Shown here: in pieces, positions 28,806-36,898 of the stretch | Position numbering within the stretch: position 1 is the first letter of the stretch | Layout: every line of letters starts with the position of its first letter | Assembly (NCBI GenBank): GCA_013332095.1 | Contig: JABENI010000013.1 | Span: forward strand, 1-64,000 | DNA length: 64,000 bases | Source of the DNA: Candidatus Bathyoplasma sp. NZ | Lineage (GTDB): Bacteria > Bacillota_I > Bacilli_A > MAG-NZ | Direction of reading: 5' to 3' | Notes under the pieces: model-generated | Told to the model about the DNA's origin: nothing | Databases searched by the model: none | What the model saw: the letters and a program-made list of their open reading frames with translations, nothing else | Translations under genes and position numbers: made by a program

Positions 28806-29912
28806 TTATTTCTTTTCAAAAGAGTCTTCATACTTCATCTTTATTTCAAGCCTACCTTCAGGACCAACAATAACCTTACTAACAAATTGGTCATACATTT
28901 CTCTAGTCAGTTTATCGAAAGATAAATTTTTGTTACTTGATATTATATCATTACTTTGAATTTGCTCATTGACTCTTTCTTTTAAATGTTCTAACTGTAT
29001 TTGTATTACTTGTATTTTATCAGATAACTCTTCCATTTTAAAATAATTTTCTTTTGATATTTTCCTATTTTTAAATTGTTCATATAAAGGTACTTTTTGT
29101 AGTTTTATTGGTTTAAGATTTTTCTCTAATTTTGATATTTCTTTTTCAATTGCTTTGTTATCAATACAGTCAGTTTCTTTTTGCTCTATTTTTTCCTTTT
29201 CAATAACTAATTTGACATGAGTCTTAATTATTTGAAATATTGATTCTTCTACATTATTAACTGCAATTTCAACATTAAAACAATAAATATTTAGATTTTG
29301 ATAGTTACATCTAAAATATTCTTTACCATCAGATGTAATGCGTGTTAGAGTATTGCCACACATTTCACATTTAACACTATGAAGTGTGTGGTGTTCTTCC
29401 TGCACTTTGCAATACAGTTCTTCTGATGCAAGAAACTGAAATGGATGAATATCAGTTAATAAAAGAACTTCATTATCAATAGTAAATACAAAATCATAGT
29501 GGTCGTACACTGAGTCATCTATATATATATCATCTAGGAATAGTTCTCTTGGAAAAGCAAGATCAGCGCTTGCACCTATAATAGATATTCTAAATAATTC
29601 AATAAATTTATTTCTTGTAATTTCATTTAATTCAAGTTCATATACATAATCTTCACTAACTACAGATTTAATTTCCTTTATTTGATTTTCTTTTTCCTCA
29701 GTAAACTCGATTTCAACTTTTTTAAAATTAGTTAAAGAAGTAGATTTAATCCACTTCATTAATTCTATTTCATCAAAACCCTGATTATAAGTTTTATAGG
29801 CATAAACATATTCTGCTTCAAATAATGTTTTTTTAATAACTTTTGGCAATTCTTGATCCCAACTATTTAAACATCTATATTTGCCAACTTTAAGTTTTTT
29901 TAGATTCTCCAT
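28806..29912 (-). CDS. Paralogue 4: unknown domain fused to a recombinase-type tail
   Basis: 368 residues; AAAAGGAG lies 10 nt before the ATG. The N-terminal domain is almost the same as in paralogue 2 (MENLKKLKVGKYRCLNSWDQ; IKSTSLTNFKKVEIEFTEEK). The tail has ASEELYCKVQEE, a zinc ribbon (KCEMCGNTLTR, FRCNYQ, YCF), a coiled coil with PLYEQFKNRKISKENYFKME and MYDQFVSKVIVGPEGRLEIK. The YEQFKNRKISKENYF piece is the typical serine-recombinase coiled-coil motif, which strengthens that assignment. It is the most 5' member of the array on this strand, preceded by decayed DNA. Confidence 0.75.
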   Translation of the reverse strand: MENLKKLKVGKYRCLNSWDQELPKVIKKTLFEAEYVYAYKTYNQGFDEIELMKWIKSTSLTNFKKVEIEFTEEKENQIKEIKSVVSEDYVYELELNEITRNKFIELFRISIIGASADLAFPRELFLDDIYIDDSVYDHYDFVFTIDNEVLLLTDIHPFQFLASEELYCKVQEEHHTLHSVKCEMCGNTLTRITSDGKEYFRCNYQNLNIYCFNVEIAVNNVEESIFQIIKTHVKLVIEKEKIEQKETDCIDNKAIEKEISKLEKNLKPIKLQKVPLYEQFKNRKISKENYFKMEELSDKIQVIQIQLEHLKERVNEQIQSNDIISSNKNLSFDKLTREMYDQFVSKVIVGPEGRLEIKMKYEDSFEKK

Positions 29913-30493
29913 ACCAATTATTCTCCTTTTATGGGCATTGTGTGATAATGGTCAAAAAACCATCTTTTCTTATCCGACTTATGGTGATTCGCTAAAACAT
30001 GTAACTCCTCTTCCAACAGCAACAGTTGAATATGCCAATAAACTAGTGTCAGTATAAATACTTGAACTAAAACTTAGTCTACTTACAGCATGTGATTTAG
30101 AAATTGGATTAGTAATTATAATACATTATTTAATTTTAAATACGCTTTATAATAATATTTACTTTCCTTAAATTTGTCTAAAATCACATCCACTGCATAA
30201 CAAATAATTCCAGTTATTGTAATTGCTAAAAGCGCAATAATTAAAATATAAATTAAAGTTAATCTCCGATAATTGTGCTACCTAGTACAATTGCTGATTG
30301 TCTTTCATACTATCTCTTTTAGATTCTTTCATATCGTTAATTTTTTTAAAATTTTTTCCATTTTTTTGACTTTAATATCAATGTTTTCTTCATTTAATTC
30401 ATCAATTTTTATACTAAATTTTTCATCTTTTTTTAGTTCGGATACACTTCATATGTATAATCATACTTTGATAATAACATTATTATTAAAGTG
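29913..30493 (-). other. Decayed DNA upstream of the paralogue array
   Basis: Only frame fragments without starts are seen on the minus strand. One, ending at 29979, reads SKSHAVSRLSFSSSIYTD then TSLLAYSTVAVGRGVTCF; part of it resembles the DNA before paralogue 3. Another encodes one membrane helix (ILIIALLAITITGIICYAVD) followed by VILDKFKESKYYYKAY. These may be the remains of small peptide or membrane genes of the array. No function can be assigned. Confidence 0.4.
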
Positions 30494-30742
30494 AATCAAT
30501 ATATAAAATCTATTACAGTATCTGTATTTGAATTTTTTATTGCTGTCCACATCTATTAACAAACCATTTAGTAATATTGTTAGTTGTATCTTCTCTAATA
30601 GGGTACAAAACTGGAATATCTAAGAAAATTTATTGACGACAATAATTGGAGTGCAATTGCCATACAATCTAATTTTTATTGTGATGATTCCTCAGTCAAT
30701 AAATGTTTTAGCATTTGCTCTGGATTTTCAATAAATTGTTTG
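30494..30742. repeat. Direct repeat, copy 1 of 2
   Basis: This matches 36660-36898. The last 80 bases of each copy (30663-30742 and 36819-36898) are identical and the rest is similar with small indels. In the second copy those 80 bases are the 3' end of an AAA ATPase gene; here they replace the 3' end of a different gene. Confidence 0.85.
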
Positions 30743-31100
30743 CATATTTTATTCTTTTCAGGTAAAACAAGTTCTTCTTTTTTCGTGAAATCTATATTAG
30801 GTTTTGGAAAACATGGCATTTCTTCATCTGCTGCACCAAGTAACTTTTTTATAAAGTCTACCCATGACAAATTGTCAAATTCCATTAGAAACTGAATTAC
30901 CGTTCCATCTTTAGTCTCAGAAAACCAGTTCCATTTCTGACCATCAACATGAATAATTAAGCCACCATAACCTGACACTTTATCCTCACGTCTACTAATT
31001 TTTTGAGGTTCATGCCACGCTCCTGAGCAAGTGAAAGTATATTAACTTCACTTGCCTTACTAATTTGTTCTTCTGTAAATCGGTGTTTGTTGATAATCAC
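30676..31100 (-). pseudogene. ICE TOPRIM/DUF3991 primase-like gene, frameshifted chimera
   Basis: From a GTG at 31100 one frame reads NKHRFTEEQISKASEVNILS then LAQERGMNLKK; after a one-base shift it continues as SGYGGLIIHVDGQKWNWFSE, GTVIQFLMEFDNLSWVDFIK, KLLG. This is the N-terminal part of the DUF3991/TOPRIM proteins carried by integrative conjugative elements of Bacillota. The last 21 residues (QFIENPEQMLKHLLTEESSQ) do not belong to it: they equal the C terminus of the ATPase at 36832-37563. The gene was therefore cut and joined to a duplicated end by recombination, losing its TOPRIM domain. Confidence 0.75.
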
Positions 31101-31112
31101 TCCGTCTGTCAA

Positions 31113-31137
31113 TCAAAAAAGACTACCGAAATAGCCC
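31113..31137 (-). terminator. Terminator after the XRE regulator gene
   Basis: On the minus strand GGCTA and TAGTC form a 5-bp stem (one G-T pair) around TTTCGG, followed by six T. It lies 12 nt past the regulator's stop. Confidence 0.55.
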
Positions 31138-31148
31138 TAATAATAATT

Positions 31149-31346
31149 TTATTCATTTTCCCAAAATATTTCATCTAATGTTTTGTTTAACACCTTACAA
31201 ATAGCAATACATAATTTTAATGTAGGATTATATTTCCTTGATTCTATTAACCCTATTGTCTGTCTAGTTACACCCACCTTATCTGCTAATTGTTCCTGTG
31301 ATAAATCTAATTCTATCCTTGCTATTTTGATCTTTTTATTTTTCAT
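31149..31346 (-). CDS. XRE-family HTH regulator, Cro-like
   Basis: 65 residues from the ATG at 31346. It is nearly all helix-turn-helix: IKIARIELDLSQEQLADKVG, VTRQTIGLIESRKYNPTLKL, then the C-terminal VLNKTLDEIFW typical of small XRE regulators paired with a membrane protein. Its start overlaps the end of the membrane-protein gene by 11 nt, so the two are coupled. It probably represses its own operon; a clear promoter lies in front of the pair. Confidence 0.88.
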   Translation of the reverse strand: MKNKKIKIARIELDLSQEQLADKVGVTRQTIGLIESRKYNPTLKLCIAICKVLNKTLDEIFWENE

Positions 31347-32028
31347 AGTCATCGCTCTCATCTTCGCCTACTTCTTCATCAGTTTTCTTTTCACTAAAAA
31401 ATATTAATAGTTTCATACACAAATAAAATGGTATACCCCACATTAGTGCCATTAACAGTATCGATATTAGTGTAGATACTGATAAACCTTTTTCTACAAT
31501 CTTATCCCAATTCATAAAAACACTATAAAACAATGCTCCAACAATAGTATTAAAACCAAATTTCTTTTTAGTAATTTTTCTATTGTTTCCACTGCCAAAA
31601 GTCATAACACCACATTTGATTGCTCTATATGTACCAATCAAACTAGGAATTACCCACGCAATAAAACACAAAAAAATATAATTGAAATAATCTGGAAAAA
31701 CAAACAGATAAATAACTTCCCCAATTATATAAATCCAAAAACAAATCATAAAAGACTTGCTAAGTATAGTAAATTTTAGTTCATTGATATGCTCATCTTG
31801 ATAAGTTAAAGGATTAATACCTAATTTAAAACTCATTATTATTAAGTAAGTTATTGATATAACAATAACCAAAAACTCTAATACAAATAATTCAAGTGGT
31901 AATCCCATATATAGTTTCAAACATATAATCACTAAAGTTAAAACAATAATTAGCGGATACAAAGGAGCAAAAATCTCCTCTGATTTTTTCTGTATTCTTT
32001 CATCAATATTTTTCTTACTTCCAAACAT
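31336..32028 (-). CDS. Membrane protein, DUF6773/DUF3169-like partner of XRE regulator
   Basis: 230 residues. AAGGAGG lies 8 nt before the ATG at 32028; an earlier ATG is only 2 nt from it. The N terminus is hydrophilic (MFGSKKNIDERIQKKSEEI) and is followed by about six membrane helices in pairs, with an acidic C terminus (EKKTDEEVGEDESDDYEK). Similar membrane proteins occur immediately before small XRE regulators in many Bacillota; their job is unclear. The pair lies among conjugative-element remains and may be cargo. Confidence 0.6.
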   Translation of the reverse strand: MFGSKKNIDERIQKKSEEIFAPLYPLIIVLTLVIICLKLYMGLPLELFVLEFLVIVISITYLIIMSFKLGINPLTYQDEHINELKFTILSKSFMICFWIYIIGEVIYLFVFPDYFNYIFLCFIAWVIPSLIGTYRAIKCGVMTFGSGNNRKITKKKFGFNTIVGALFYSVFMNWDKIVEKGLSVSTLISILLMALMWGIPFYLCMKLLIFFSEKKTDEEVGEDESDDYEK

Positions 32029-32052
32029 ATTCATATCCTCCTTGATAACTAT

Positions 32053-32081
32053 ATAGTAACTTATTAATTGCTTAATGTCAA
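32053..32081 (-). promoter_or_regulatory. Promoter of the membrane protein/XRE operon
   Basis: On the minus strand TTGACA (32081-32076) and TACTAT (32058-32053) are separated by exactly 17 nt and lead into AAGGAGG and the start codon within 25 nt. It is a close match to a sigma-A promoter. Confidence 0.7.
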
Positions 32082-32111
32082 CTATATTTTACATTTAGTC
32101 AATTATACATT

Positions 32112-33039
32112 TCATATTTCCAAATCTTCTGCATCAAAAAATTCATCTTTAATACTTTTTTCATCAACTATTACATCATCACTTTTATTACTCATATCAA
32201 GTACTACATTAAGTTCTGATTGTCTTGAAAACATTTTTTCTAGTTCCACTTTATAGGCAAAAAGCTTGGCAAATTCTTCTTTAGTCTGAGCAGTATTACG
32301 CTCTAATTCCTTAATTGTAAGTTCTTTAACTTCTACTTTCTTTTCAAAACCTTCAAGAAGATTTTCAAGACGAACCATATTACCATGTGTACTATCACCA
32401 AACTCAACAAAATAAGTAAAACTGCCATGAAGTGTCATTCCTCTAAGATTACTGAAAATACTTTTTGTAACGGATAGCTCAAAGCCTTTAAATGAATCAA
32501 CCACTTTAGTTTCATCATCCTTCAGATCTTTAAAAAGTGCTAAAATATATGTTCCTGCTTTATCACGCTCATCAAATACTTTTCCTTCAATATGAATTTT
32601 AAAATCTTTAGGAGTATCTAAATTTCTTTTTTCAATATCCTTTATTGGACACTCAATTTCTGCTTGTAACTTTTTAATCTGATTGGGATATTTATAAATA
32701 AAACTATCTTCAAGCTTAAATATATTGCTATCAAAGTTTGACTTTAAAAGTTGTAATCTCGACAACTCATTGTCAACTTTCATCTTTTATTTAATTAATG
32801 GATTACCTGTTGCTATTGTCTTTACTACTGCATAAGATAAATCGTTTCATCTATATCCTATGTACTTCTTGATACAGATTTTGATGTCATCATTTGTGCG
32901 ATAAAACGTTACTTATTTTCAACAATTTGCACATAAATGAATCGAAAGTCAACTTAATAACGTATTTATATATTGTTACTTCTTCGTTCATGTTACCTTG
33001 TCTAAGAATACGACCTTCTCTTTGTGAAAAATCGGAAGG
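32112..33039 (-). pseudogene. ICE SNF2-type helicase, 3' part
   Basis: The piece begins at PSDFSQREGRILRQGNMNEE and VTIYKYVIKLTFDSFM, helicase motif VI of the very large SNF2/methylase proteins of conjugative elements. It goes on through FIAQMMTSKSVSRST, DIDET, LSYAVVKTIATGNPLIK with stops and shifts, and then a 223-residue intact stretch (KVDNELSRLQLLKSNFDSNI to the end, with KKLQAEIECPIKDIEKR). The residues that should come just before PSD are found 2.8 kb away at 35881. The gene is dead: it has an insertion, at least two frameshifts and several stops. Confidence 0.85.
33034..33039. repeat. Left 6-bp direct repeat of the insertion
   Basis: GGAAGG here and GGAAGG at 35871-35876 flank the inserted segment. 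Removing the insertion with one copy rejoins the helicase codons for CPWK and PSDF, apart from one extra A. Confidence 0.7.
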
Positions 33040-33120
33040 GCAGACTTTACGCACAATAACAGGAATGGGAAAGAGCTTTTGAGGACTATTATTTAAAATT
33101 TGTAATATTTGATTGGTTTT

Positions 33121-33154
33121 GGAAAAATAAAAAAACACCCTATTACTAGGGTGT
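33121..33154 (-). terminator. Strong terminator after the nuclease gene
   Basis: On the minus strand ACACCCTA and TAGGGTGT form a perfect 8-bp stem with a GTAA loop, followed by seven T, an A and five more T. It closes the ATPase-nuclease operon. Confidence 0.9.
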
Positions 33155-33218
33155 AAATCCTTAGTTTGGTGTTTAGTGTTTTTCTTCAATTCATCACAAC
33201 ATGAAACCATTGTAACTG

Positions 33219-33782
33219 CTATATAATGCCCTCATTAACTAGTTCTTTAAAAACAGATTCTTTAATTGTATCAACTTTACTGAATATATTTCCATTATAT
33301 TTTTCTAAATCTAGATATATTCTAGTATCTGAAATGAATTCTAATCTTTCTCTTGTACGTATATCAGTACTTGTGTTTTTTAAACCTTCATTCCTAGCAG
33401 AATTATACACAACATAAAATTCTTTATTAATTCCCATTAGTTTTACAAAATCGTTATTAAGAATTTTTTCACCAAATGCTACAATACTATCAAAAGCTTT
33501 CAATTGTGTAGCTTGTTTCAATTGTTTATCCCCCGTAACCTTCCTATTTTTAAACTCAATAAATATAATTTTATCTTTTTTAAGTACAAAACAATCGGAA
33601 GATTTGAATTTAGTTCCACTTTTATATTCAATATCTTTAACTATTTCATCAAAATCGTAAGCTTTTTGATTTAAATTTACAAAACCTATTTTTTCATTAT
33701 CCATCGCAGATAATTTAGAAAATTCTTTTTTATATTCTTTATATTTTTCAGGTATTTCGACTACTTCATCTATTGGAAACAT
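33219..33782 (-). CDS. Putative PD-(D/E)XK-type nuclease partner of AAA ATPase
   Basis: 187 residues, not matched to a named family. The core looks like a PD-(D/E)XK nuclease: Asp63 in KSSDCFVLKKDK, then Glu76-Phe-Lys78 in KIIFIEFKNRK, followed by a helix with QLKQATQLKAFDSI. The spacing D-x12-E-x-K and the hydrophobic strand before E-x-K fit, and Glu52 could be the leading acidic residue. It starts 6 nt after the ATPase stop, whose last codons form its AAAGGA ribosome site, so the two are co-translated. A DNA- or RNA-cutting effector controlled by the ATPase is the natural guess; it could also be a plain REase-like DNA-repair protein. Confidence 0.6.
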   Translation of the reverse strand: MFPIDEVVEIPEKYKEYKKEFSKLSAMDNEKIGFVNLNQKAYDFDEIVKDIEYKSGTKFKSSDCFVLKKDKIIFIEFKNRKVTGDKQLKQATQLKAFDSIVAFGEKILNNDFVKLMGINKEFYVVYNSARNEGLKNTSTDIRTRERLEFISDTRIYLDLEKYNGNIFSKVDTIKESVFKELVNEGII

Positions 33783-33788
33783 AAAATA

Positions 33789-35192
33789 TTATCCTTTTCT
33801 TATATATTCTTTTGTGAGGTTATCAATATCTTCAAATGCTTTACCAAAGTGAGAAAATATAGAACTTAAATCTCCCTCTACATTTTTTAAAACTCTCATA
33901 TTATCAGAAGCATCAGTCGGCTCACTTGTATAAAAATTACTTTTTTTAGATATACCGTGTAATTTAGCAGACTTCAACAGCGCTTCTACAAAATTACTAC
34001 TATGTGTACTTATAACAACATTTATTTCTATTTCTTTTATAAGTTTAACTATAACTTCAGCAAATTTAACTTGCCAAACTGGATGCAAATGAACCTCAGG
34101 CTCATCAAGAATTAATACATCTCCATTTTTCAACTCATCATTATTAATTAATCTATACAAAATTGCAAATGATTTAACTCCTGTTGCAGTATTGAGCATA
34201 GCTATTTTATTACCAGCATTGATATATTCCAGTTCTTGATTTTCAGAATTATATTCAATCTTACCATCAATAATATTCTCAATAAATCTCAATAATTCAT
34301 TTGTTTTTGTATAATCTTTAAGGATATCCACTTCTTCTTGAACATTTTGTAATTTTCTTATTAAATCATCTTCTTTTTTATACAGTGAATCTTTTTTGCT
34401 TTTAAATATAGTTCTATTTATTTTATCAATAACAAAAGGACTTGATATAAAAGTAACATCCTTATTAGATTCTATTAAATCCAAACTATAATCAGCAGAA
34501 TTACTATACTCATAATTCATGCGTCCTTCATTGCTTTCAAATTCAATTTTACAATTACTACAATCAAAGGAATTGGGATGCCCACCAAATTCACTTTTTA
34601 AATAATTAAAATAAATTGATTTCATTGTTTTTTCAATAGTATAAATTTTATCTGTTTCATAAATAAATTGTATAAACTCAATAATAAATTTTTTACAAAT
34701 ATCTTTGTTCTTACCTTCAAACATGTTAACATGTTCGTACACATTATCATAATAATTATTATCATAATACGCATCAAACTGTAATAAAATATTATCTTTA
34801 TAAATTTTTAATACATCTTCTGTTAAATGGTATTCTTCTATATATTTTTCAATATCATCACAAGACTCTAAAAAATCATTTATAATATTACTATAATGTT
34901 TGTATAAATCAAGACTAGATTCACGTTTTCTTTTTTCAAAATATCCATGTGATATTTCGTAGTTTTCTTTTGTTAATATAGGGCTTCGAAAATTTCTTAA
35001 TATTCTAAGTTTCTCTTCTCTTACTCTATTTGTAAAATGATTTTCACAATTACTTAACATCTTTATTACAGTGTATAGACATTTTCCTACTGTAGTTTTG
35101 CCAGTCCCATTTACTCCAGTAATTACAGTCAGTCCGCCAATATTGACTTTGGCTTCTTTTATTATACCTATATTCTCTAAAAAAAGTTTCAT
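33789..35192 (-). CDS. AAA (AAA_15/RloA/OLD-like) ATPase
   Basis: 467 residues from ATG 35192, preceded by TGGAGGAAT; the frame also opens 17 codons earlier but without a ribosome site. The N terminus is MKLFLENIGIIKEAKVNIGG with Walker A GVNGTGKTT at residues 26-34. A long, mainly helical middle part follows, then Walker B VLILDEPEVHLHPVWQ and the switch ISTHSSNFVEALL. This is the ABC-like head of the SMC/RecF/OLD group used in many anti-phage systems. No TOPRIM domain is fused at the C terminus; instead a separate nuclease-like gene follows. Residues 180-195 contain CSNCKIEF with two close Cys. Confidence 0.85.
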   Translation of the reverse strand: MKLFLENIGIIKEAKVNIGGLTVITGVNGTGKTTVGKCLYTVIKMLSNCENHFTNRVREEKLRILRNFRSPILTKENYEISHGYFEKRKRESSLDLYKHYSNIINDFLESCDDIEKYIEEYHLTEDVLKIYKDNILLQFDAYYDNNYYDNVYEHVNMFEGKNKDICKKFIIEFIQFIYETDKIYTIEKTMKSIYFNYLKSEFGGHPNSFDCSNCKIEFESNEGRMNYEYSNSADYSLDLIESNKDVTFISSPFVIDKINRTIFKSKKDSLYKKEDDLIRKLQNVQEEVDILKDYTKTNELLRFIENIIDGKIEYNSENQELEYINAGNKIAMLNTATGVKSFAILYRLINNDELKNGDVLILDEPEVHLHPVWQVKFAEVIVKLIKEIEINVVISTHSSNFVEALLKSAKLHGISKKSNFYTSEPTDASDNMRVLKNVEGDLSSIFSHFGKAFEDIDNLTKEYIRKG

Positions 35193-35422
35193 TCTATTCC
35201 TCCATACTGAAACTATATTATAACACATATTAATTAATTGCAAACACTATTTTTATTATATTCAAAACATCATACTTTTAAACCAACATACTATTTAATA
35301 TCAAATATTTTAAACTATCATGTTGATTTACTTTATAATAATTATTTTGCATTTTGTCTATATTCCTCCTTGCTAATAATGCCCTAAATATTATATTTGT
35401 TTAAATAATAATTAAAAATATT

Positions 35423-35807
35423 TTACATCTTATAACCATTATAATGTAATTTATTGTATAATTCAATTTTAATAACTTCCTCTGCATAATCAAAGACTTG
35501 CCTTCTTATTCTGTACGTTTCCATAAAATCACCATTACTAGGTAATGGATTTTTCTTTAAATACTGCTCTTGCATAATTCTAACATTTTTATTGCTTGTC
35601 TCTGCACATTATTTACGTGTCATATAAACACTCGCTAACCATTAATTCTGTATATAATTCTTCTTTATGCTCCACAAGATAATCTAATCTCATATTTCCG
35701 TATTTATCAAAACTTCTGTCATGTTCCATAATTAAAATGAGATAATAAACATCATTTATTAACAAGTAATCTAAACCATTATTTTCATCTGTTATTCTTT
35801 TTTTCAT
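35423..35807 (-). pseudogene. tnpV: tnpV of a Tn4451-like element, frameshifted
   Basis: The first 64 codons read KKRITDENNGLDYLLINDVY, then YGNMRLDYLVEHKEELYTEL and MVSECLYD, the TnpV pattern (I-T-D-E-x-x-G-x-x-Y; G-x-R-x-x-Y-L-x-E-H). The stop at 35613 is a frameshift: the expected tail continues in another frame as NKNVRIMQEQYLKKNPLPSN and GDFMETYRIRRQVFDYAEEV to TAA at 35423. TnpV is an accessory protein of unknown function in Tn4451/CTn-type elements. It lies at one end of the insertion, with its own ribosome site (TTGGAG). Confidence 0.65.
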
Positions 35808-35870
35808 TGCTCTAACTCCAATATAATATTTATTAAATGTCCATATTGTCCGTTGAGTTCCTCACTCTCA

Positions 35871-35876
35871 GGAAGG
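35871..35876. repeat. Right 6-bp direct repeat of the insertion
   Basis: GGAAGG matches 33034-33039. It is the probable target duplication or recombination core of the insertion. Confidence 0.7.
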
Positions 35877-36625
35877 TTTTCCAAGGACAATCTAAATGAT
35901 GTAATGCAATTAACCGATCCTGCTTCTGTACCACACTTAGCAGTAGAGCCAATAAATATTCTCTTTTTACCACTTTTAAGAGCTGAAAACATTTCATCAC
36001 GCTATTTTTCATTTTTAGCATCATGGATAAAACATATTTCATTTTCAGGAATACTTTTTTTATAAGTTCTTCCTTAATATACGGATAAACAGAAAAACGC
36101 TTACTATTTGGCATTCCTGTGTCTGAAAATATTATCTGTGTCCCCTTTATTTCATTACTATCATGCTTTCTATACAAAGATTAATTTTAAAATCAGTAGA
36201 GTTAGGAGCATTAGGATAGAGTATTCTAGGGTCTAGCTCCTTCTTATTCCCATTGCACACTCTGCGAAGTTGTCCATAAGACTGGCTACAAAGTCTGTTC
36301 TTTCAGAGGATATAATTTTTGTTTCATCTTTTGGAATTGGTAGATTAAGCATATCGGAAGTCTGTATATCGGCAACATTTTTGAATATTGTAGTAAGTTT
36401 TGTTAAATTTATAAAATTAGCAAAGCGATTTTTCATGCAATAGCCTGTGCCTTCTGGTGCAAGTTCTAATGATGAAACAACTTCACCAAACTGACTAACT
36501 CAACTATCAAAGAAAGTTAAATCACGTTTTTTTAGTTCATTATTTTGTAAATATCTTTGCAGTATAAATAGTTTTGCCATACTATTGCTAATAGGTATCC
36601 AGTTGCGAAAACTACTCCTCTTTCA
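35877..36625 (-). pseudogene. ICE SNF2-type helicase, middle part
   Basis: In reading order this gives GVVFATG, PISNSMAKLFILQRYLQ, LTFFDS, SQFGEVVSSLELAPEGTG then RFANFINLTKLTTIFKNVAD, KGTQIIFSDTG, NSKRFSVYPYIKEELIK, IPENEICFIHDAKNEK, RDEMFSALKSGKKRIFIGST and finally ALHHLDCPWK. These are consecutive motifs of conjugative-element SNF2 helicases, spread over three frames with several stops. The sequence resumes after the 2.83-kb insertion at 33039. The methylase-like N-terminal part expected upstream is gone; an 80-bp repeat and an unrelated ATPase gene lie there instead. Confidence 0.85.
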
Positions 36626-36659
36626 TCTCATTTTCTTCCCTAATATACTGTGTTTTCAT

Positions 36660-36898
36660 AATCAATATATAAAATTTGTTACAATATCTGTATCTTAATT
36701 TTTTGTTGCCTTCCAAAACCATTTAGCAATATTGTTAGTTATACCTTATCTAATAGGACACAAAATTGGAAATGTAAGAAAATTTATTGGCGATAATAAT
36801 TGAGATTGCCAATTGCTATACAATCTAATTTTTATTGTGATGATTCCTCAGTCAATAAATGTTTTAGCATTTGCTCTGGATTTTCAATAAATTGTTTG
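36660..36898. repeat. Direct repeat, copy 2 of 2
   Basis: This is the partner of 30494-30742. It comprises the 3' end of the ATPase gene below plus about 170 nt downstream. It is probably the source copy, because the reading frame here is continuous with a complete ATPase. Confidence 0.85.

Larger units (their letters stand above)
33040..35870. mobile_element. 2.83-kb insertion carrying an ATPase-nuclease operon
   Basis: The segment splits a conjugative-element helicase gene exactly between its CPW and PSDF codons and is bounded by a 6-bp direct repeat. It contains, on the minus strand, a frameshifted tnpV, an AAA ATPase gene, a nuclease-like gene and a strong terminator. I see no recombinase or transposase gene in it and no convincing terminal inverted repeats (one end begins GCAGACTTTACG; the other, on the minus strand, TGAGAGTGAGG). 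tnpV belongs to Tn4451-type elements moved by large serine recombinases, so it may be a non-autonomous derivative of one. Confidence 0.65.

Noticed and set aside
26050-29912. Calling paralogues 2-4 site-specific recombinases
   Set aside because: They have only the zinc ribbon and coiled coil of that family; the resolvase catalytic Ser/Arg domain and the recombinase domain are absent.
33118-33210. Start of the 106-codon frame at 33210 as a real protein
   Set aside because: It overlaps the strong terminator of the nuclease gene; only its second half is coding history, from the helicase.
33040-35870. Classical IS or transposon with terminal inverted repeats
   Set aside because: No transposase gene is inside and the two ends do not match as inverted repeats by eye.
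35877-36436. Separate small genes for the 62-, 114- and 67-codon minus-strand frames
   Set aside because: They are consecutive pieces of one frameshifted helicase.
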